Source: Archivesica marissinica (lineage: Eukaryota; Mollusca; Bivalvia; Venerida; Vesicomyidae). From it: a stretch of DNA of 64,000 nucleotides. A program made the translations under genes and the position numbers. The stretch covers positions 53,007,177-53,071,176 of the forward strand of contig CM026397.1 in NCBI GenBank assembly GCA_014843695.1, given 5' to 3'. The notes beneath the pieces are model-generated. The model had not been told where the DNA came from. It was given only the letters and a program-made list of their open reading frames with translations, and did not search any database. Below are positions 1 to 10,770 of this stretch, one piece after another (positions within the stretch are counted from its first letter, which is position 1; every line of letters starts with the position of its first letter).

Positions 1-138
1 ATTCTTTATAATTGTTATTTCAAAACATGGCTACCATCTGGTAACTGTGACATAATAATGTTAAAATGTGCAGGATGGCAAAACTGATTATACATGTCCC
101 TACAGCAATCAAATTTGACTGATGAAACCTTAATTAAT

Positions 139-374
139 TTAACCCTTTCAACCCCAGGTAACTTAATGGACTATTCCATGCTAATATTTTGAGCTATTTT
201 ATTGGTCCATTCAAATTTTTAGACTAGTTCATTCAGCAGAAAGTTTTTTTTTCAACTTTGAAAATGATTTACAAACAGTGGAGATCCTGATGAGACGGCT
301 CGTAGTAACGAGTTCTGGATCTGCACTGTTTGCAAACGTTGGCATTATAGAGGTCTGTGGTGTTGAAAGGGTAA
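139..374. mobile_element. piggyBac-like MITE, copy 1 (TTAA-type)
   Basis: Starts TTAACCCTTTCAACCCC and ends GGTGTTGAAAGGGTAA, so the termini are inverted repeats around a CCCTTTCAAC core. The interior holds the short inverted segment GATCCTGATGAGACGGCTCG, also present in the copies at 39634 and 50962. The 50962 copy has TTAA at both ends, the piggyBac target. No coding capacity. The piggyBac assignment is inferred from the TTAA target and the CCC start. Confidence 0.75.
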
Positions 375-397
375 TAATATATTACAAATGTTTATAC

Positions 398-728
398 CTT
401 TTCACCGAGAGAAGTTTGCTGCCTGCCAAATGCGTGGAGCAATGATGGTTGTCCAGTTGCAGCCTTGTTGGCCTTCTTATGTCCATCGCTATCCATGTGC
501 CTTTTCACATCGGTTTCACCTTGATGTCCACAGTTAAACACCTTCGCGCATACATTGCATCGGAACTGGTGCTGGTCAGAGGTAGATGAAATACACCGGT
601 AGATCTTGATCCAATCCTTAAATTTTGTTTTATACTTCGCAGCTCCTTTGAATTTAGTAATTTTTGGCTGTTTCTTAGGTGGAGAGTCTTCCAAGTCACT
701 TCCATCATCAGAATCTGATATGCTGAAC
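398..728 (-). CDS. Internal exon with BED/C2H2-like zinc finger (transposon-type protein)
   Basis: One coding exon bounded by an acceptor (AAATTTCAG before 728) and a donor (GTATAA after 398). It encodes about 110 residues: an acidic serine-rich start (DSDDGSDLED), a basic stretch (KYKTKFKDWIKIY), a zinc-finger pattern (CNVC, then VKRHMDSDGHKKA), and a C-terminal segment ending LLHAFGRQQTSLGEK. The CxxC...HxxxxxH spacing with a basic lead-in is typical of BED-type fingers in hAT-like transposases and host proteins derived from them. No transposase core is visible here. It would continue off the left edge, and its 5' exon is not identified. It may be a domesticated gene or part of an element. 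Confidence 0.6.
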
Positions 729-2737
729 CTGAAATTTAACATACACCTATATTATATTAATATATTCTGATTTTTACTGCAGTAAACAAACTAGAAATGT
801 TTCTATGATAAACACGGGATGCCCCAACAGCCACTTTGTTGGAGAAAAACACAGTAACGCAAATTTCTAAGACGAGTAAGTCATTTGACCTAGACCTTGG
901 GCACCATGGGTGTGGTGTGTAATGAAAATATGGATGGTGGTGATGAAGTTTCAAGTCAATCTGTGAAGCAATGGCTGAGATAGATGGTACATAAAAAAAA
1001 ACTTTAACTCAAATGGAATGGACGGACGGACAAGGGTAATACGGGAAAGACTGACGAGGGTAATCCTAGATGCCCCTCCACTATCGTGGTTGGGCACAGA
1101 AATGAAATAAAGTCCACGCTGTGCGACACGCGAAATCACACATCCGAAAATTCTTTAAAAAAGGACAAAGTCCACACCCAAAAAAAATTGGCCAGGGGGG
1201 GTCCTATAACAGCACAAAATTGTTTTTTCTCCATAACAATTGTACCCAACCAATGTTGTGACCACGCACGGTTACTGTTATCCGTCGGTTACTGGATAAT
1301 TCGGTATTGCATTTAACCTGTTTCTGTCAAATTCTGTGTAGACAAATCAAAACTATATCACTTAGCCGGTAGTTAAATGTGTAAGATGATGATGCAAATA
1401 GCAATAATCACCAGGAAACAGTTAATACTTACACGTCACAAACTCGAAAGTTCGTAAACGTCCGACTTTCTTTTCCTCCGACACCGGATGACATTCAATT
1501 AGGTGGACTTGATTGCATACGCCGATTTACGCCGATCGTGATACCCGGACTATCCGCAGTTGCGACTTTCTAACCCCGTTACCCCGTATGTACCGATACT
1601 TGTAGAGTTACGATTTCATTGGTAGGGTTCGCTTTCTGGAAACCGTCGGACTTCGCAAATAGTTGTATATAAGGGTTTTTTTTTTTTTGGAAAATGCGTG
1701 AGAATCATTGATCAATGAGTGAGACCGTGAGATGGGACTCGATTGCGTGAGACTCACGCAGAATGCGTGAGAGTTGACAGGTCTGATATATATATATATA
1801 TATATGAATAAGAAATAAATAATCAACCAACAGCACAGGATAAGGCATGTAACGTCATTTTCTTTTCACTCTTTATATATATACTGTTAAAGAAAATACC
1901 TAATTTATACAAACAGGCGAATGAATTCAGAATAATGATTAATCAGAATAACGATCATAACAACAGTCGTAGTCATCGTGTAATAACAAGTCACCGACTG
2001 ACCGTAAAGCAGTTTAACGCCTAGAATTGTAACTGGCACAAAATGACCATAAAACAATATAGTCATTATGAAGGAACAAACACAAATGAACAAAACTCTC
2101 AGTACCTATCAACCCGAGTGCAATACCATGCCCCTGAAAACTCCCGACGGTATGCAGAATGTCAACGTCTATGATAGATCTGCTTTAATCATTAATTTCC
2201 ACACGATGATGGTCCACACACAATACACAATGCAGCAGCACAGTCTGGACACTGAAAGACACAAAACCTTTGATTTAATCAACAACTATTTATTATTAAA
2301 AACAAAAACATGAAGCATTGCCTACTTCCAATCGTGTAAATACATTTTTATATTTTAAATAGTACAAATAGGGGTCTTCATCGTGTGTTTAAAAAGAAGG
2401 CAAAACATAATGTTACTGTAGACCTTCGTTAGTAATTTAATAATCATTTCAAGTGGGTGGGGTAAAATAACAAGTGTTTCCATTATTATTATTTTAACCT
2501 CACTGGTACTTTAATAGTTTGAAATAAGCGTACACTATGAATTTAATTCATGAAAATATACCTGCTAAAATGATTTGTACACCAAGAGCCTCGAACATGT
2601 AGAATTTGTCGAAAATATTCAACGGCTACGATCGTTTCCACTGTTCATCAAACAACCGGAACTACCCAGATAGCAGGTGCGCGTTTTAATCTTAATATTT
2701 TAACGACTAAATACCGCGTTGTCGGACATATCGGTAG
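729..2737. other. Non-coding stretch; possible 5' exon donor
   Basis: No convincing coding frame. A minus-strand GTAAGT donor after GTGACGT lies near 1433 and could end a non-coding first exon of the zinc-finger gene at 398-728, since the segment to its right (about 1440-1580) is unusually CG-rich for this region. A (TA)n run lies at about 1785-1805. Nothing else is supported. Confidence 0.35.
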
Positions 2738-3343
2738 GACCCCATTGTATCTTGCCAGTTAAGTTTTTCGCATTCTTCGCGGCTATGACCAAAATGTATC
2801 CCTAATGCTTTTATAGTTTTTTCAGGCCAGTTTATTCCTCCTATCTTGTCAGTATTTGTTTTCTGTTTACCTATCCACATACCATCCGTTTGTTTTTGTT
2901 AAGTTTAAGGCCAGAATAGTATCCAAACTGTTGGATAATATCTATAGCATTTTCAATGTCGTTTGTATTTTTTAGGAACAATGTAGTGTCGTCGGCTAAT
3001 TGAGATATTTTTAAAGATATTTTACCATTTTCTGTTGTTACCTGTATACCAGTGATATTACGTATATTTATTGCCATTATTTCTGCAACTATTATAAATA
3101 GAAGAGCTGATACCGGACAGCCTTGTCTAATACCACATTGGGGTTGAAAGATTCAAAGGTCCACCCATTGTTTATAATATATGATTTACAATTTGTATAT
3201 AGTGTTTTTATCCAGCGTATAAATTCTGGCTTAAATCCAAAGTATTCTAAAGTGTTAAAAAGAAATGGCCATTCTATTGTGTCAAAGGCTTTTCTAAAAT
3301 CTAAAAATAGAATTGCTCCATCTAGTTGAAGAGTCTCTGTATA
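2738..3343 (-). pseudogene. LINE reverse-transcriptase fragment (L1/Tx1-like)
   Basis: Read on the minus strand, the segment gives reverse-transcriptase blocks in order: FLDFRKAFDTIEWPF (catalytic block A), GIRQGCPVSALLF (block B), QLADDTTLFLKN (the A/YxDD catalytic block), GLKLNKNK, then INWPEKTIKALGIHFG. These blocks are characteristic of L1/Tx1-type non-LTR retrotransposons. At least two frame shifts break it: near 3137 between blocks A and B, and near 2886 after GLKLNKNK. Its 5' side is cut exactly where the DNA transposon begins at 3344, so it is a dead fragment that served as an insertion site. Confidence 0.85.
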
Positions 3344-3376
3344 GCCCTTTTCAGAAAGTAGGTTATCTCCCTTGCG
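3344..3376 (+). repeat. Left terminal inverted repeat of the ISL2EU-like element
   Basis: GCCCTTTTCA followed after about 10 bases by TTATCTCCCTT. It pairs with the inverted right end at 10738-10770. The match is degenerate beyond the first ten bases. Confidence 0.65.
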
Positions 3377-3426
3377 AAAATCGATCGCATTCGGAACGCT
3401 TCGGACACTGGGTAGTATTTTCGATA

Positions 3427-6026
3427 ATGGAGGATCGCAGTAAAGAAAACGATTGTTATCTCGAAGATTTGGCTATTGACAAGCTTAACGTATCGCAATT
3501 AAAAGATTATTTACGTTTACACCATCAGTATGTAACCGGGAAAAAGATTAATCTAGTATCACGTGCGAAGGGTATCAGAAAATTGGGATTAAACGATGTG
3601 AACGTTGACCAAAGAAACTCGGAAGTGTTTGAACGAAGGAAATGTGAGAAGTTGATCACGCCTCTTGGCGAGGAATTACCTCATCCAAGGACATTAAAAC
3701 CGTGGACATGTACTTTAATTGATATCCCCGACTTCAGTGATGGTGACATCTACAACTATTTTGTGTTAAAGATGAAAACAAAGAAACAATTGAGAGCCAG
3801 AGTTTATTATGCAGACAGACATGTACATAGCATCATGTACCACGAGATTGATGATAAATGTGAGCATTGTTTCGTGAAATGCAAAGTTATGCCATCCTTG
3901 CCAAGTGCCAATGTCAAACAGAACCCAGACCATGATGTGTGGCTTTGCCTGTCTAAAGTCACTGGCCAGGTCCATTCTGCAGAATGTGATTGCACAGCAG
4001 GGTAAGTCGAGTGATAATTATAATACATTATGTACAGATTATTTATTCTACTGTTCTTCGTTGATATCGAATAACCCATTATCACTTCTGGAAACCTGCC
4101 AGTGTGACATACATGTTAAAGTAACCTATGGGGGAAAGTGTGGCCCATGTGAGATTCGAACCATCGACCCCCCAAACACTAGTACGGTGCTCTACAGACT
4201 GAGCTAACCATGTGTCTGTCTAACCTCTAATCCCACATTGTTTCACAAGTACTATCCAGGTCTAATCGACACAGAATGGGGCAATAACATTTACCGGCAC
4301 CTGTTCCTGTATATTACTGTCAATACAACAATTTATTAAATGTGTCATTACAGGCTTTTTAGTCAGTATTGATATGATATAAGGTTCTTGCACCGAGTTC
4401 GAGAACCAATAAAAATGACTTAATTGGTATCAACGAAGGAAGCTGCATTTTATCAATAATGATGATTCAACTTGATATGCATGTTTTTAATATTTATATT
4501 ACTGCCGCATTTCTTTGAACATTTGGTATCATTTAATCTTGTTATATATGGCATGTATGTCATAAAAATCATTGAAATTCAAGGATTCAACTCGATACAA
4601 AATTAAGTTGGGAGGAGTGTTGAAACCAATGTCTTAATTTACACTAGTTAATTTTATGTCAATTATGGAACAAGTTCTTATAACTTATATTATTCACTCA
4701 TGACACCTCATTCCTGATGGTATCCATCTCCACGTGGGTATGACTCTCTCTACCACTGAGCTATCAAGACGGTTAAATATCTTAATGCCTCGATACTTTA
4801 CCGAGATATAGAACGTATTATGTTGTATAAGTATGCTAAGTTTTTTGTAACATTGTATTTTCAGAAGTGGTGAAGCCTGTAACCATATTGGAGCTATAAT
4901 GTATGCCCTATCTGACATCACATCTAAGAAGAAAGATGGAACTCTGTCATCAACATCCAACAAATGTGTGTGGGACCAATTTAACAATCCACGTAAAAGG
5001 AAATTAACACCAAAAAAAGCTAGTGAACTGACATTCCGGAAATATACATTTGAATCTGAAACAGCACCAGTGAAAAAACCTGTCAGTAAAGAACTTTTTA
5101 AAAGCTCTGTAAATGAGGAGAAATTTAGACTTAATCTGTTAAAGTGTAATCCATGTGCAGGCTGGTTGTTAAATTTTGTGGAGGAAAAGGTAGAAGAAGA
5201 AATCCCGAAATTCCTCAATGTTATTTACAATTGCATGGATAATGTGAATTTAAGGAGTACGGAAGTGAATGAGACATTGTCGGATATCATGGATGGACTA
5301 ACACTGACAGAGAGTGAATGTGAAATGGTAGAACAGTTAACACGTGGTCAAGGAAAGAGTATAGTTTGGCAGGATGAAAGAAAAACGAGACTGACTGCTT
5401 CCAACTTTGGTGAGGTTATGTCACTGAAATCGCAGACAGCTCCTGAAGGACCAATTAAGAGATTTTTTTATTCATCCATCAGAAATAAGTACATGACTTG
5501 GGGAATTAAACATGAACCAGCTGCCAGGAGAAAATATGTACTAACAATGAAAAAAACTATTCCAGATATAACTGTTACCGAGTCGGGGTTATGTGTGAAG
5601 GGAGATGTACCGTACCTTGGTGGTGCGAGTCCCGATGGCATTATTAACTACACTGCAAATGGCCAAACAGAAACGGGGGTTTTGGAGATAAAGTGTCCTG
5701 CATCGGACAAGTGGAAAATACTACCCCCCATAGATTGTGCTAAAGACGCAGACTTTTATTGTGAAATAAATCCAACTACAAATATGTGTAAATTAAAGGT
5801 ACATCATAAATACTATTACCAGGTGCAGGGACAGATGGCTTTGACTGGAAAGAAATGGTGCGATTTTGTTGTCTGGACACTGGCTGGAATTTCAATCGAA
5901 CGAATTGCATTCAATGAGGAATGTTGGTCAGGAATGTTCATTAAATTGAAGGATTTTTATCTGAATGCTGTTCTTCCAGAACTGTTTTCTAGAAGGGTAC
6001 AACGGGGGTTGAAGTTATATGACTGA
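3427..6026 (+). CDS. SWIM zinc finger / YqaJ-type exonuclease protein (two exons)
   Basis: Exons 3427-4001 and 4865-6026 join in frame (donor GGTAAG, acceptor TTTTCAG) to give 578 residues. The start ATGGAGGATCGC is the first Met after the terminal repeat. The junction completes a SWIM zinc finger (C187, C189, C197, H199), which is strong support for the splice. The C-terminal part is a YqaJ/lambda-exonuclease-type nuclease of the PD-(D/E)xK fold: GASPDG (D449), EIKCP (E466, K468) and YYYQVQGQM. All three catalytic positions are present and the frame is intact. Its partner is the convergent transposase at 7666-10613. The YqaJ protein is presumed to process DNA ends during element movement, but that role is inferred. 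Many related single genes exist in invertebrates, so host use is also possible. Confidence 0.85.
4141..4212 (-). repeat. tRNA-like SINE head in the YqaJ-gene intron
   Basis: On the minus strand the segment has A-box-like GGTTAGCTCAGTCTGTAGAG and B-box-like GGTTCGAATCTC at tRNA spacing, with an AGT triplet in the anticodon position. No trustworthy tRNA ending follows, so it is a SINE head, not a tRNA gene. Confidence 0.6.
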
Positions 6027-6063
6027 AATATTTTGTTTGTTATGTATTTAAAATGTATATATA

Positions 6064-6228
6064 CAGTAAAACCTCACTAATTAAACCACCTCAAAATTAT
6101 GATCACCATTTTAGGTCCATTAATTAGCACTGTTTTGCTTTTTATTTAACTTCAATATTCAGATTAGCTCAATAATGAGATAAGTTTTCAAGTGTCCCAA
6201 AGGTGGTCTTATTATTGAGCCTTTACTG
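6064..6228. mobile_element. Tc1/mariner (pogo-type) MITE
   Basis: Begins CAGTAAAACCTCACTAATTA and ends, inverted, in GAGCCTTTACTG, with TA on both outer sides. The CAGTNAAACC terminus with a TA target is typical of pogo/Tigger-type elements. It lies just 3' of the YqaJ gene, inside the larger transposon. Confidence 0.65.
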
Positions 6229-6494
6229 TATTCATTAGGCTTCATGTCCATTTACCCAGAAATAATGTCATTTGTAGCCGACAGTAACTCAAAACGTTTA
6301 TTAATGTAGTAAGTCTATGTTAATGAGTTGTTGTAGATGTCCTTGAAGTTTGTGTGACATGTATGTATTTAAATGTGTTTATTGAATACACTGATCAATA
6401 TGAAAATGGTTCTTGTGTCTTTAAATTTGTAGTCTGGTTTTGCCAGAGCAATATTATAATGCAGACATCCGACTGCAGATCTTATTGAACTGTA

Positions 6495-6638
6495 CAGTAA
6501 AGTTTTGCTAATAAGAACATTGAAATAGGTAGTTTTAATATACATATATAATATACATGTAATTATTAAATTTTAGAATTTTAGTACAATTACACATAAA
6601 TGCATAATTGAAGTATTCTTAATATCAGAACTTTACTG
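6495..6638. mobile_element. TA-flanked MITE
   Basis: Ends CAGTAAAGTTTTGCTAATAA and TTCTTAATATCAGAACTTTA(CTG) are imperfect inverted repeats with TA outside each. AT-rich interior with no coding content. Confidence 0.55.
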
Positions 6639-7217
6639 TACTAGAATAGATTTACTCCGGAATTCTATGCAATCTGGTTTTTCCACACTAATCCTGCGGT
6701 ACAAACAACTTTTACAGCTATTCACGCTTTTGGTACAATAAATATTCATGTATTGACAATTGGAATGGGTAATACTTATTTAAATCACAATAGCATTAGC
6801 AAAGGATTGCGGTAAATATTATTTGTACCGCATGTACATTAGAGGGAAAACCGTAATCTTGCAAATTCCAGATTACATTGTACATCTATTGGTTTGGTCA
6901 GATAAATCATAGGTTATCATCCCTTTAATAATCGATGCATCTTGCATTTTTTCCATCGGAAAATAGTTTTAAACACATATAGAGTGATGATAACCTAGGA
7001 AATCTTTGGCCAATTGTGAAGCTGTTGAGCATCACACTTCAAATGTCATAAGAACAAATCATCCATATGAAGTTATATAACATTTATTGCACAAATAAAA
7101 CCATCTTGTTATATTAATAACGTCAGATAAAATATGTTGCAACAAAACATAATAAATTATACACATAGTATCTGCTGTACAGTCAAACCTGTATTATTAA
7201 AGACCACCTGCATAAAT

Positions 7218-7593
7218 CACAGGGATTCGGCACGTTTGGGGGTACTAGTATATGTATTTAAGTACAGGGATTCTACTATGTGGAATGTCAGATTTCGCAT
7301 CGATCAGTAAAATGGCCCTATCTGAAACAATTTTGAACAAATCTGTCCAAATATAACGCCTATCCCGCCCGAGTCTTTATACAAAGTATACATGCACGCA
7401 TGTTAAAGTTGTGTTTTATTTTAAGAACAATATAAAGACTCGGGCGGGATAGGCGTTACATTTGGACAGATTTGTTCAAAATTGTTTCAGATAGGGCCAT
7501 TTACTGATCGATGCGAAATCTGACATCCCACAGAGTAGAATCCCTGTACTTAAATACATATACTAGTACCCCCAAATGTGCCGAATCCCTGTG
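7218..7593. mobile_element. hAT-like foldback MITE, long form, with 8-bp target duplication
   Basis: Starts CACAGGGATTCGGCAC and ends CCGAATCCCTGTG. The two arms are inverted over about 160 bases each around a loop of about 50 bases (near 7380-7430). It is flanked by the perfect 8-bp duplication GCATAAAT (7210-7217 and 7594-7601), the length hAT transposases make. The outer ends match the 92-bp palindrome at 58770-58861. It sits inside an older pogo-type remnant (CAGTCAAACCTGTATTA near 7182) between the two transposon genes. Confidence 0.85.
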
Positions 7594-7665
7594 GCATAAA
7601 TCACTATATTACAAAGCACTACTACTGTAAAGCAATACAGATTCATGTAGAGAGAGAACAGTTAT

Positions 7666-10613
7666 TCACCTCTTTGGGACCAGAGGTGGAAGAAGGTTTG
7701 TTAGGCTTACACAAATCTTCCAAATTTTAGATGCCTGAGAGGACATTGTAATTGGCATAGTGCCTTGGACAATACGGAAGTTTTTTATTCGTTCCATTTC
7801 TCTCTCAACATGAATCCGTAGATTTGCTATTGCTTTTGTAGCTTCAACTTCATGAGGCAGGAATTGTTTCTTCTTTTTTTTGAAGGGGGGTATTATCAAG
7901 TCTACACCATTTGGAGTTGTTAAGTCTGATATAAGGAAACCCTTATCTACCATGATGGCATCACCTTCCTCACACAAGTCTACAAGACCACATTTCTTTG
8001 TAATTTGTTTATCACTGATACTTCCTGGATACAAGTCCGATACAAATGTCACAATTCCTGCAGGACTTATCCCAATCAAGGACTTCCACGTCATGTTCGA
8101 CTTATAGTCACTATACATTAAGGACTTCAATTGCAACGAGCAAGGTGTTTCTGTGCGAATCTCCGTACAGTCTATTATAATTCTACACTTTGGATACTTT
8201 CTGAAGAATCTCTGGGGCATGGTGTCGTTAATGTTTTTTCTGGAGGGCCATTTCACTAAAAAACTTAAGACTTGTGTCCAGGTAATTCACCCAACGATTG
8301 AAGACGGAGCTGCATGTCCCCACTGAAACATGGAAGCGCTTGGCCAAATCCTCCAGTAAAAGTCCAAGTCGTAGCCTCATTAACACCATAAAAAATTCAT
8401 CGATCAGTCTAAGGGACTTTGGTCTGCCCTTGTTGTTCACTGGCATACCACCCTGAAGTTCATCGAACAAACATTGAAATGTTCCAGCATCTGGAATACC
8501 AGTATAGAATAACACTTTGCTGTTGCTGTGTTTGACGTCATCAAATGTAAACGATGGTCTCTTCGCCTGGCAGCCAGTTGAATGTGTTTCCACAGTTGGT
8601 GTTTGGGTAGATGTGGTCACTGGGATTCTAGTTTCATCTGTCTGTGTCTCTACAGATACCATATCTGGCCGGGTTTGTTGTGACTGGTGGCGGATTCTGG
8701 ATGGAGTTGGTCTGAATTCCCCATAATCATGTAGCTGGAATTAGATAGAAGAGAATGTATCACATCTAGTGTCTTATAATTACTAGACAGATAGACATAC
8801 ACATTGGTAGGACTTGGTAGCTCAGTTTGTCTAATTTGTAACAGTGCCTGCACTGTAAGCAGGAGAAACTGGGTTTGAGTCCCGGTTGAGCCACACTTTT
8901 ATCATCACCTGTTTAAAATGGTGCAAAACATAAATAATAATATGGCTACTGGTATGTTTCACAATGTTTCTCAGACTCTGGGAATTCAGGACATATTCTA
9001 AATCTTGGAGGGGGTACCAGTATGTGTATCCAGGTAAGCTATATAGTGATAAATTGATAGGCTTAGTGACCCTGTGGATTGCTAGTTCATTTGGTAGGGT
9101 GCCCACATGGTTAGCAGAATGACATGAACTGTGAATATTCAGCTACAATGATTTGGTTCCTGATTATTATCAGGTTTAGTGCCATTTTTCACAATGTTTT
9201 CCTAGATTCATCCAGCAGTACCAAATTGTTCTTCACATGAGAAGTACGTGGCATTATCACATAAGAACATTTCAGGCCCATTCCGAGTATCGGAACATGA
9301 TACAGGCCACAAATCAGTGTTCAATACACTTGACTAACCAAACAGCGTGATAAAATGCCCCTCATTAATTGTTTGTGATGAATTATAAATATAATGCGAC
9401 CACACTTACCCTAAGTGATATATCTAATACAGATTCATTGCCATCTACAGGTATTCCAATTGTTTCACTCTCAAAACTAATGTCTGGTGATCTGATTTCT
9501 GATACCATCTCGAGCTCACTCTCAGAAGTGATGTCTGTGGCATCAGTTGAGACTGTAGCTGTCATACTCACATTCTGAAAAACAAGGTGATAAGTCTTTT
9601 AAGATAACATTAAAACAAGTAAACACATCAATTATTTTAAAAAACATATTGTCAGACATTGTGTAACTGGCTTTAATAATATATTCAAAATATTAATGTG
9701 CACTTCGACAAGGCGGTAGATTTTTTTATTTTCTACATCACGCTCACTAGATACATACAAATGATACATGTACAGTTGAAAATGGTAAACTGGTTTTTTA
9801 CATTCAATTTTTACTAAAATATTTTAGGAACAGTTTATATCCAGCCTCTAGTAGGAAAAGCAGCATATTCATCTGGTGGTGAATGTAATATATATTGCCG
9901 GGGACGTAGTTATAGTAAAAAAGTTGTAGTACATGTATTTGAATATGTACCATGAGCAAGTAGGCTAGATAGCTAGAACGTCTGCTATATTCGGATAGGG
10001 CATTTTGTTCAGTTTTGACATTCTATAAATGAATTTTTGAGAAGCATGTGTATGCAGCTGCATGTTTTGCGTACACGTAGCTACATCGTACACGCCTGCC
10101 TGATTGTACCCATGGTCATGCTAGGACATGATAATTTATGAACTCCATTTGTAATATACAGTCTAATGTATTAACTGATTAACCAGTTTACAGTGTGTCA
10201 TCTAACAGATCTAATATCTACATGACTATAAGTAGCTGGTACAGTATTTATTTTGGACATATATATGTAAGTTTGAATGAAATTGAAAAATATATAATAT
10301 TATTCACTAAAAACATCGTATTTTTTTTTACCGATAATTTGTAGACTTTTTCATCACCATTCGCTTTGGGGAAGTAGCAAGGTAAGGGATTTCCTTTCGT
10401 GGGCCCCGATCGTCCAAGAAAATGAACACCACACATCCTCGTCTGGTCGCTGTTGACGAATACGAAGTTGGGTCGAGCATGCTTGCATCGTAGAATCCAA
10501 ACCTTCCTAACTCTCAAATCAGCTGGAAATCGATGCATGGATATCTTCTTTACATCTACTACCTTCCCGCCGTGGTTTTTACACACACAGCAATATCTCT
10601 GCTTCGACGGCAT
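7666..10613 (-). CDS. ISL2EU-like transposase: THAP domain, HTH, DDE core; one frameshift
   Basis: Three exons: 10613-10332, 9574-9410 and 8734-7666, with GT-AG borders and phase-0 junctions, about 500 residues if read through. Exon 1 is a THAP zinc finger (CCVC, W, CGVHFLG) used to bind element ends. Exon 2 is a short acidic Ser/Thr linker. Exon 3 carries a helix-turn-helix (LAKRFHVSVGTCSSVFNRW) and a DDE core with D in IIDCTEI (8170-8172), D in IMVDKGF (7945-7947) and E in HVEREMERIKN (7804-7806). One extra base in the A6 run at 8258-8263 separates the HTH and DDE frames, so this copy is probably inactive unless that is a sequencing error. The intron at 8735-9409 carries a SINE. Confidence 0.8.
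8258..8263 (-). other. Homopolymer frameshift in the transposase
   Basis: Six As on + (six Ts in the sense strand). One fewer would keep FHVSVGTCSSVF and KWPSRKNIND in a single frame. Either a real inactivating insertion or an indel error of long-read assembly. Confidence 0.7.
8810..8896 (+). repeat. tRNA-like SINE head in the transposase intron
   Basis: A-box-like TTGGTAGCTCAGTTTGTC and B-box-like GGGTTTGAGTCCCGG at tRNA spacing, with a paired CCTGC/GCAGG anticodon-type arm. It is too imperfect for a functional tRNA. Confidence 0.6.
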
Positions 10614-10737
10614 AGTCGTATGTTTGTAATTTCAATGTACGTAGACGTATTATTTATAATGGTGATCAATTTGTATACTACCCGGAAGTGAGCAGGTGCG
10701 CGCTCCGCGCGTTTAGTGTCTCCGATTGAAGAGTACT

Positions 10738-10770
10738 AAAGGGCAGATAAATCATGTTATTGAAAAGGGC
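10738..10770 (-). repeat. Right terminal inverted repeat of the ISL2EU-like element
   Basis: Ends TGTTATTGAAAAGGGC, the inverse of the left end. The final C is the last base before the N gap. Confidence 0.65.

Larger units (their letters stand above)
3344..10770. mobile_element. ISL2EU-like DNA transposon, about 7.4 kb
   Basis: Left end GCCCTTTTCAGAAAG (3344) and, on the opposite strand, right end GCCCTTTTCAATAAC (10770) are inverted, and both continue into a similar TTATCTCCCTT / TTATCTGCCCTT block about 10 bases further in. Inside lie two convergent genes: a SWIM/YqaJ nuclease on + (3427-6026) and a THAP plus DDE transposase on - (10613-7666). A transposase paired with a YqaJ nuclease is, to my knowledge, the hallmark of ISL2EU elements. 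The right end coincides with the last base before an N gap, so the right target duplication cannot be seen. The left flank is LINE sequence. Later MITE insertions lie between the genes. Confidence 0.75.

Noticed and set aside
4694..5218. Minus-strand frame opposite the YqaJ gene
   Set aside because: Antisense shadow of exon 2; the plus strand has the SWIM and YqaJ motifs.
2660..10700. Shared GCAGGTGCGCG near 2680 and 10692 as transposon ends
   Set aside because: They are in direct, not inverted, orientation and lie outside and inside the better-supported ends at 3344 and 10770.
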